From assembly GCA_965229005.1 (NCBI GenBank), contig CBDDIP010000002.1, positions 806,001 through 870,000 of the forward strand: 64,000 nucleotides of DNA, read 5' to 3'. This stretch comes from CBDDIP01 sp965229005. Lineage in GTDB: Bacteria; Actinomycetota; Acidimicrobiia; Acidimicrobiales; Ilumatobacteraceae. The notes under the pieces are model-generated. The model searched no databases and was not told the DNA's origin. It saw only the letters and a program-made list of their open reading frames with translations. Positions 60,490 to 64,000 of the stretch are shown here, one piece after another; the first letter of the stretch is position 1, and every line of letters begins with the position of its first letter. A program made the position numbers and the translations under genes.

Positions 60490-61649
60490 ACGACGTGAAC
60501 AACGCGAACGACGCGAACGATGCGAACGCGGTGAATGAGGCGAACGAGGTGATCGAGCCGGTCGTGCTCTTCGGCATCCCGATCGACCGGTTGACGATGG
60601 CCGGCACGCTCGACGAGATCGGCCGGCTCGTGCGACTCGGTCGCGAGCGCGGGGTGACGCATCAGGTGTCCACCGTCAACGTCGACTTCCTCGTCAACGC
60701 ATTCGCCGACGCCGACCTGTTGCGCATCCTGCGCGAGGCCGACCTGTGCATCGGCGACGGCATGCCCGTGGTCTGGGCATCGGGTCGTATCGGCGTCCCG
60801 CTGCCCGAACGCGTCACCGGTGCCGACCTCGTGCCGGCGCTCGCCGAGCGAGCGGCGTCGACCGGGTGGCGAGTCGTGTTCTTCGGGTCGGCGGAGGGTG
60901 TGGCCGAACGCGCCTCGGCGATGCTGCGCGAGCGTCACCCGGATCTCGACGTGATCGCCTTCAGCGGGCCGATGATCCGCGACGTGAACCACGTCGACGA
61001 GGCGGTGCTCGAGCAGCTCGCCTCGTACGACGCCGACATCCTCTGCGTGGCACTGGGCAACCCGAAGCAGGAGCGCTTCATCGCGGCGAACCGAGCGCGG
61101 TTGCGGACCCCGGTGATGATCGGCATCGGTGGCTCGCTCGACATGCTCGTCGGCGTCCGCAAGCGCGCACCGCAGTGGGTCCAGCGCACTGGCCTGGAGT
61201 GGATCTACCGCGCCGCGCAAGAGCCGCGCCGGCTCGGCAAGCGCTACGCCAACGACATCTTCGTGTTCCTGCCGCGGCTCGTGCGCCACCTGTTCGCCTG
61301 GCGTCGTTGGCGTGACGGATGGGACGTGGTGGCCACCGGGCCGAGCACCTGGAGGGCAGTGCCCGCCGGATCGGTTGCAGCCGGTTCGTCGGCATCGGAC
61401 GACACGACCGGGCCCGTCGATCTCGAGCTCGATCTCGCCGCCGCGCCGTGCTTGAACGCGACGGCGATGGGCGTGGTCGCCGGGTTGATCCGTCGCGCGC
61501 GGCAGCACGGTGGATCACTCTCGGTGGTGGGTCTTGACACATCGTTGCGCGGACAGCTCGAACGAGTAGGTCCAATGACCCAAAACGCGCTCGCGACCTG
61601 GTCTTCGCGGGCATCGCGTCAGGGCCCAGGGGTAGAGTCGGACGAGTGA
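60486..61649 (+). CDS. WecG/TagA-type glycosyltransferase fused to a C-terminal STAS-like domain
   Basis: Of 387 residues, the first 22 are an Asn-rich tripeptide repeat (NDVNNANDANDANAV) coded by a nearly perfect 9-base repeat. Residues 25-270 are a WecG/TagA/CpsF domain (VSTVNVDFLVNAFADADLLR, IGDGMPVVWA with catalytic Asp91, ADILCVALGNPKQERF, IGIGGSLDMLVG), which transfers an N-acetylmannosamine-type sugar to a lipid carrier. After a linker, residues 315-385 look like a STAS domain (LDLAAAPCLNATAMGVVAGL, RRARQHGGSLSVVGL). Overlaps as GTGA on both sides show tight coupling in the polysaccharide operon. Confidence 0.85.
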   Translation: MNDVNNANDANDANAVNEANEVIEPVVLFGIPIDRLTMAGTLDEIGRLVRLGRERGVTHQVSTVNVDFLVNAFADADLLRILREADLCIGDGMPVVWASGRIGVPLPERVTGADLVPALAERAASTGWRVVFFGSAEGVAERASAMLRERHPDLDVIAFSGPMIRDVNHVDEAVLEQLASYDADILCVALGNPKQERFIAANRARLRTPVMIGIGGSLDMLVGVRKRAPQWVQRTGLEWIYRAAQEPRRLGKRYANDIFVFLPRLVRHLFAWRRWRDGWDVVATGPSTWRAVPAGSVAAGSSASDDTTGPVDLELDLAAAPCLNATAMGVVAGLIRRARQHGGSLSVVGLDTSLRGQLERVGPMTQNALATWSSRASRQGPGVESDE

Positions 61650-62737
61650 ACACGCTGAGCGATCAACTTGCTACGACCTCGCCCGGCCGCTTCGTGTCGG
61701 GCAGGCAGCTCAAGGTTCGCCTCGCCGAGAACCTGTTCCGTCGGTGGATGCTCTACGTGCTGCCGGTTCTGCTCATCGTGGGCCTCGGCGTGTACAAGAC
61801 GCGCGACTACGTCGCTCGCTACCACTCCGTCGGCACGGTCAACGTCGCCTCCGCGACGTTCCTCTCCGATCTCACCGATGTCCGTGTTCCCAACTTCGGC
61901 TACGAGACGCCGGCGTCGAAGACCGCACGCAGCATCAACGAGCTGATGCGCTCGGACTCGTTCGCCATCCAGGTCGCGGATCACGCCGGGCTCACCGACG
62001 CGGTGAAGAGCGGCATCTTCACGCTCGACAACCTGCGCACCAACGTCTACGCGGAAGCCCGCGGCGACACGTTGCTCGGACTCGTCGCGGTCGCCGACGA
62101 TCCCCGACTGGCGGCGCAGCTCGCCAGCTCGTTGATCACCAGCTACTCCGCCTACGTGCTCGCCGCCGAGACCGCAGACAGCAACGCCGCAGCGGACTTC
62201 TACCAGTCGCAGATCTCCACCTACGAGACCGCCGTGAAGCAGGCGCAGGTCGACGTCGACAACTACGTCGCCCTCCACAAGGCGCCGAACTTCGGTGAGC
62301 GTCCGGAGAACGAGGTCATCGAGCTGTCCCGGTTGAACAACCAGGTGCAGCTGGCGCAGACCGCGCTCGACACCGCGCAGGCCAAGCTCGACGAGGCCAA
62401 GCTGGCGACGAAGACGTCGGAGAGCGACATCGGACAGCGGCTCCAGGTGATCGACGAGCCGGGCGTGCCGGTCGCTCCGGAAGGCACGCTGAAGAAGAAG
62501 GTCACCACGATCGGGATGTTCCTTGTCCTGGGCCTCGTCGTGGGCTGTGCCATGCTCGTGATCTCTGCGCTCCTCGATCGCTCCATCCGGTCGTCCAACG
62601 ACCTCACTGCCGAAGGGCTCGTCGTGCTCGCCACCGTGCCCCGCCATCGTGGCCGAGACCGAGGACATCGGATGGTCCCCGACTTGGGCCTCGCCTCGAC
62701 ATCGTCGGTGCACCGGGCTGCGGACCGGCCGGCATGA
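61646..62737 (+). CDS. Wzz/GumC-type chain-length regulator
   Basis: The 363-residue protein has two membrane helices (YVLPVLLIVGLGVY near residue 40 and GMFLVLGLVVGCAMLVISAL near 300) around a large external domain with coiled-coil segments (VKQAQVDVDNYVALHK, LNNQVQLAQTALDTAQAKLD), the polysaccharide co-polymerase layout. It controls polymer length with the CpsD-like ATPase that follows and overlaps it as ATGA. The start is GTG 61646, overlapping the WecG stop. The usual Pro-rich motif before the second helix is present in weak form (PGVPVAPEG). Confidence 0.88.
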   Translation: MNTLSDQLATTSPGRFVSGRQLKVRLAENLFRRWMLYVLPVLLIVGLGVYKTRDYVARYHSVGTVNVASATFLSDLTDVRVPNFGYETPASKTARSINELMRSDSFAIQVADHAGLTDAVKSGIFTLDNLRTNVYAEARGDTLLGLVAVADDPRLAAQLASSLITSYSAYVLAAETADSNAAADFYQSQISTYETAVKQAQVDVDNYVALHKAPNFGERPENEVIELSRLNNQVQLAQTALDTAQAKLDEAKLATKTSESDIGQRLQVIDEPGVPVAPEGTLKKKVTTIGMFLVLGLVVGCAMLVISALLDRSIRSSNDLTAEGLVVLATVPRHRGRDRGHRMVPDLGLASTSSVHRAADRPA

Positions 62738-63534
62738 GCACCGTGAACCCCAGCCACGGCGATGCGCCGGCCCGGCCCTATCGGGTCAGCAGGTCCTCAC
62801 GGCTCGGCGGACGAGCCCACATCGAGAGCGAGCGGAGCATGGTCGCGAGAGTCGTCGACATCCCGAGCCAGCCCATGACTAACTCGCCGATCCTGCCGAC
62901 GATGCCGCGTGAGCTCGTCGAGACGATCCACTACCTCATCGCCCGGCTGCAGCTGTCCGACGACGACGGTGGCGGGATCCGTCAGCGCATCGCCGTCGTG
63001 TCCGCATCGCACGGTGAAGGTGTCACCACGGTTGCTCGCTCGCTGGCGGCAACGCTGGCCAACGACCTCGATGCACAGGTGTGCCTCGTCGAGCTCGGCT
63101 CGGTGCCGACCGGTCCGATCGCGGCCAGTTCACCGTCGGGCATCGTCGGCATCATCAACGGCGACATCTCGCTGGATCGGGCGCTGGTGGCCACGGCCGA
63201 CCCGCGTCTGTCCACGCTGTCCGTCGGTACCACCGATCGCGACCTGGCCCGCGACGTGCTGCGTGCGCCACAGCTGACGTCGCTGTTCTCCAAGCTCGAC
63301 GAGCAGTTCGACTACGTCATCTTCGACGTCCCGCCCGTGCTCACCGGCAGCCACGCGCTCGGCCTCGTTCGCCACGCCGAGGCGTACCTGCTGGTCGTCC
63401 GCCACGGCGTCACCACGGTCGAGCAGGTTCGTGCCGCCACCGACGAGCTGCGCTCGCTGAACTGCCTCGGGGTGGTCGTGAACCAGTACTCGACGCGCAT
63501 CCCGAAGCGGCTGCGTCGCTTCTTCGCCTCCTGA
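62734..63534 (+). CDS. CpsD/BY-kinase-like ATPase lacking the Walker A lysine
   Basis: The 266-residue protein matches the cytoplasmic partner of Wzz proteins: RIAVVSASHGEGVTTVARSL is the Walker A' position, YVIFDVPPVLTGSHALGL the Walker B region. In the P-loop, GEGVTT has Val97 where bacterial tyrosine kinases have Lys. There is no Tyr-rich C-terminal cluster. So it may regulate export without autophosphorylation, although some members of the group carry GEGVST-type loops. ATG 62734 overlaps the Wzz stop. Confidence 0.82.
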   Translation: MSTVNPSHGDAPARPYRVSRSSRLGGRAHIESERSMVARVVDIPSQPMTNSPILPTMPRELVETIHYLIARLQLSDDDGGGIRQRIAVVSASHGEGVTTVARSLAATLANDLDAQVCLVELGSVPTGPIAASSPSGIVGIINGDISLDRALVATADPRLSTLSVGTTDRDLARDVLRAPQLTSLFSKLDEQFDYVIFDVPPVLTGSHALGLVRHAEAYLLVVRHGVTTVEQVRAATDELRSLNCLGVVVNQYSTRIPKRLRRFFAS

Positions 63535-63550
63535 CCGGGCCGGCTCGCAC

Positions 63551-63697
63551 GTGAAGGTGCTCATCGGCTTCATCATCGGAACCTTCCTCATCGGCGCGCT
63601 GCCGATCGGGCGCATCGTTCGCGAACGGCCGCTGTTCCTCGTGGCCATCTCCCTCGTCGTCGCCGGCGGCTACTACAGCCTTCGAGTGGTGCAGTGA
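63551..63697 (+). CDS. 48-residue two-span membrane protein
   Basis: GTG 63551 opens a 48-residue frame with two hydrophobic segments, VLIGFIIGTFLIGALPIG and LFLVAISLVVAGGYYSLRVV, separated by a basic loop RIVRERP. Its TGA overlaps the GTG of the next gene (GTGA), the coupling used throughout this operon, which supports it being real. Function unknown; it may assist the polymerase or flippase. Confidence 0.6.
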   Translation: MKVLIGFIIGTFLIGALPIGRIVRERPLFLVAISLVVAGGYYSLRVVQ

Positions 63698-64000
63698 CCC
63701 ACAGCCTGCGCACGGGCTGGGCGCCGGCTCCGGGACGGCAGCGCAACGTGCTCGGTTGGATGGCCAACCTGTCGGTCTTCGCCGTCGGCCTGATGCTGGC
63801 CGGGCTCGCGGTGGGCACCGCGCCCAAGCCGCTCGCCATCGCCGTTGCCGTCGTGCTCGTCGTCATGGGCGTGTGGTTCGTCAAGCCGCTCGCTGCCCTG
63901 CACGCGACCTTGTTCCTGACGTTGGTCGGCGACATCACGTCGGTGACCTGGTGGCCGTTCACGAAGAACATGTCGAGTCACGAGTCGATCATGTTCGTCG
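63694..64000 (+). CDS. O-antigen ligase/polymerase-like membrane protein, 3' end outside window
   Basis: The frame runs off the window after 102 codons. Visible are two hydrophobic helices (VFAVGLMLAGLAVG, PLAIAVAVVLVVMGVWFV) and ALHATLFLTLVGDITSVTWW followed by PFTKNMSSHESIMF, a pattern like the start of Wzy/WaaL O-antigen ligase family proteins in actinobacterial polysaccharide loci. It would polymerise repeat units at the outer face of the membrane, with Wzz setting length. GTG 63694 overlaps the preceding stop. Confidence 0.65.
   Translation, partial: MTHSLRTGWAPAPGRQRNVLGWMANLSVFAVGLMLAGLAVGTAPKPLAIAVAVVLVVMGVWFVKPLAALHATLFLTLVGDITSVTWWPFTKNMSSHESIMFV

Overview
The window is a 64 kb piece of a GC-rich actinobacterial chromosome. 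Gene content and protein sequences (RpoB/RpoC, S12, EF-Tu, a DinB-like maleylpyruvate-isomerase-family protein, DUF2277, many GTG starts, third codon positions nearly all G or C) fit an Acidimicrobiia-type organism, perhaps close to Ilumatobacter. That placement is my inference from resemblance; I could not run a search.

Layout. 1-1.9 kb: end of a membrane-anchored Hsp70-like protein and a DinB-like protein. 2-11.9 kb: a beta-mannoside/beta-glucoside utilisation island. GH2, a MalK-type ATPase and GH1 point left; a LacI regulator, sugar-binding lipoprotein and two permeases point right, around a shared regulatory region with a LacI-type operator. 11.9-12.4 kb: a tandem palindromic repeat block. 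12.4-22.4 kb: rpoB-rpoC, then deoA-deoC. 22.4-34.2 kb: rpsL-rpsG, a small secreted protein, a TetR/DrrAB-type exporter, deaD and a YczE-like membrane protein, then fusA and a cupredoxin-like lipoprotein. 34.2-37.2 kb: small NTF2/VOC proteins and a phytoene-dehydrogenase-like oxidoreductase. 37.3-44 kb: a signalling block with a cyclic-nucleotide-binding protein, a receiver-cyclase fusion, a MacB-type ATPase, a membrane histidine kinase and two response regulators, with a second copy of the palindromic repeat family. 44.1-45.7 kb: tuf-rpsJ. 45.8-49 kb: membrane protein, HtrA-like protease, alpha/beta hydrolase. 49-54.8 kb: a compact peptide-modification locus (PqqD-like protein, ABC exporter, HprK-like kinase, Ser-His S26-type peptidase, a 36-residue precursor-like peptide, GNAT, NTP_transf_5 nucleotidyltransferase). 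54.9-64 kb: membrane protein, GH5-like lipoprotein, glycosyltransferases, acyltransferase, WecG, Wzz, CpsD-like ATPase and the start of an O-antigen-ligase-like gene, together an exopolysaccharide locus.

The most novel candidate is the 49.0-54.8 kb locus. It has the accessory genes known from some lasso peptide clusters (RRE/PqqD, HprK-like kinase, NTP_transf_5) and a short YxxP-type precursor ending in Ser, but no lasso cyclase or leader protease. The second is a bipartite repeat family present in two intergenic regions: three 62-bp palindromic units in each, bounded in one copy by 43-bp terminal inverted repeats. Smaller points include a natural Arg88 in S12 (the streptomycin-resistance residue), substitutions in the RpoB rifamycin region, a WecG-STAS fusion, a receiver-cyclase fusion, broken-up str and S10 operons, and two tandem duplications at stop/start junctions of ABC transporter genes.
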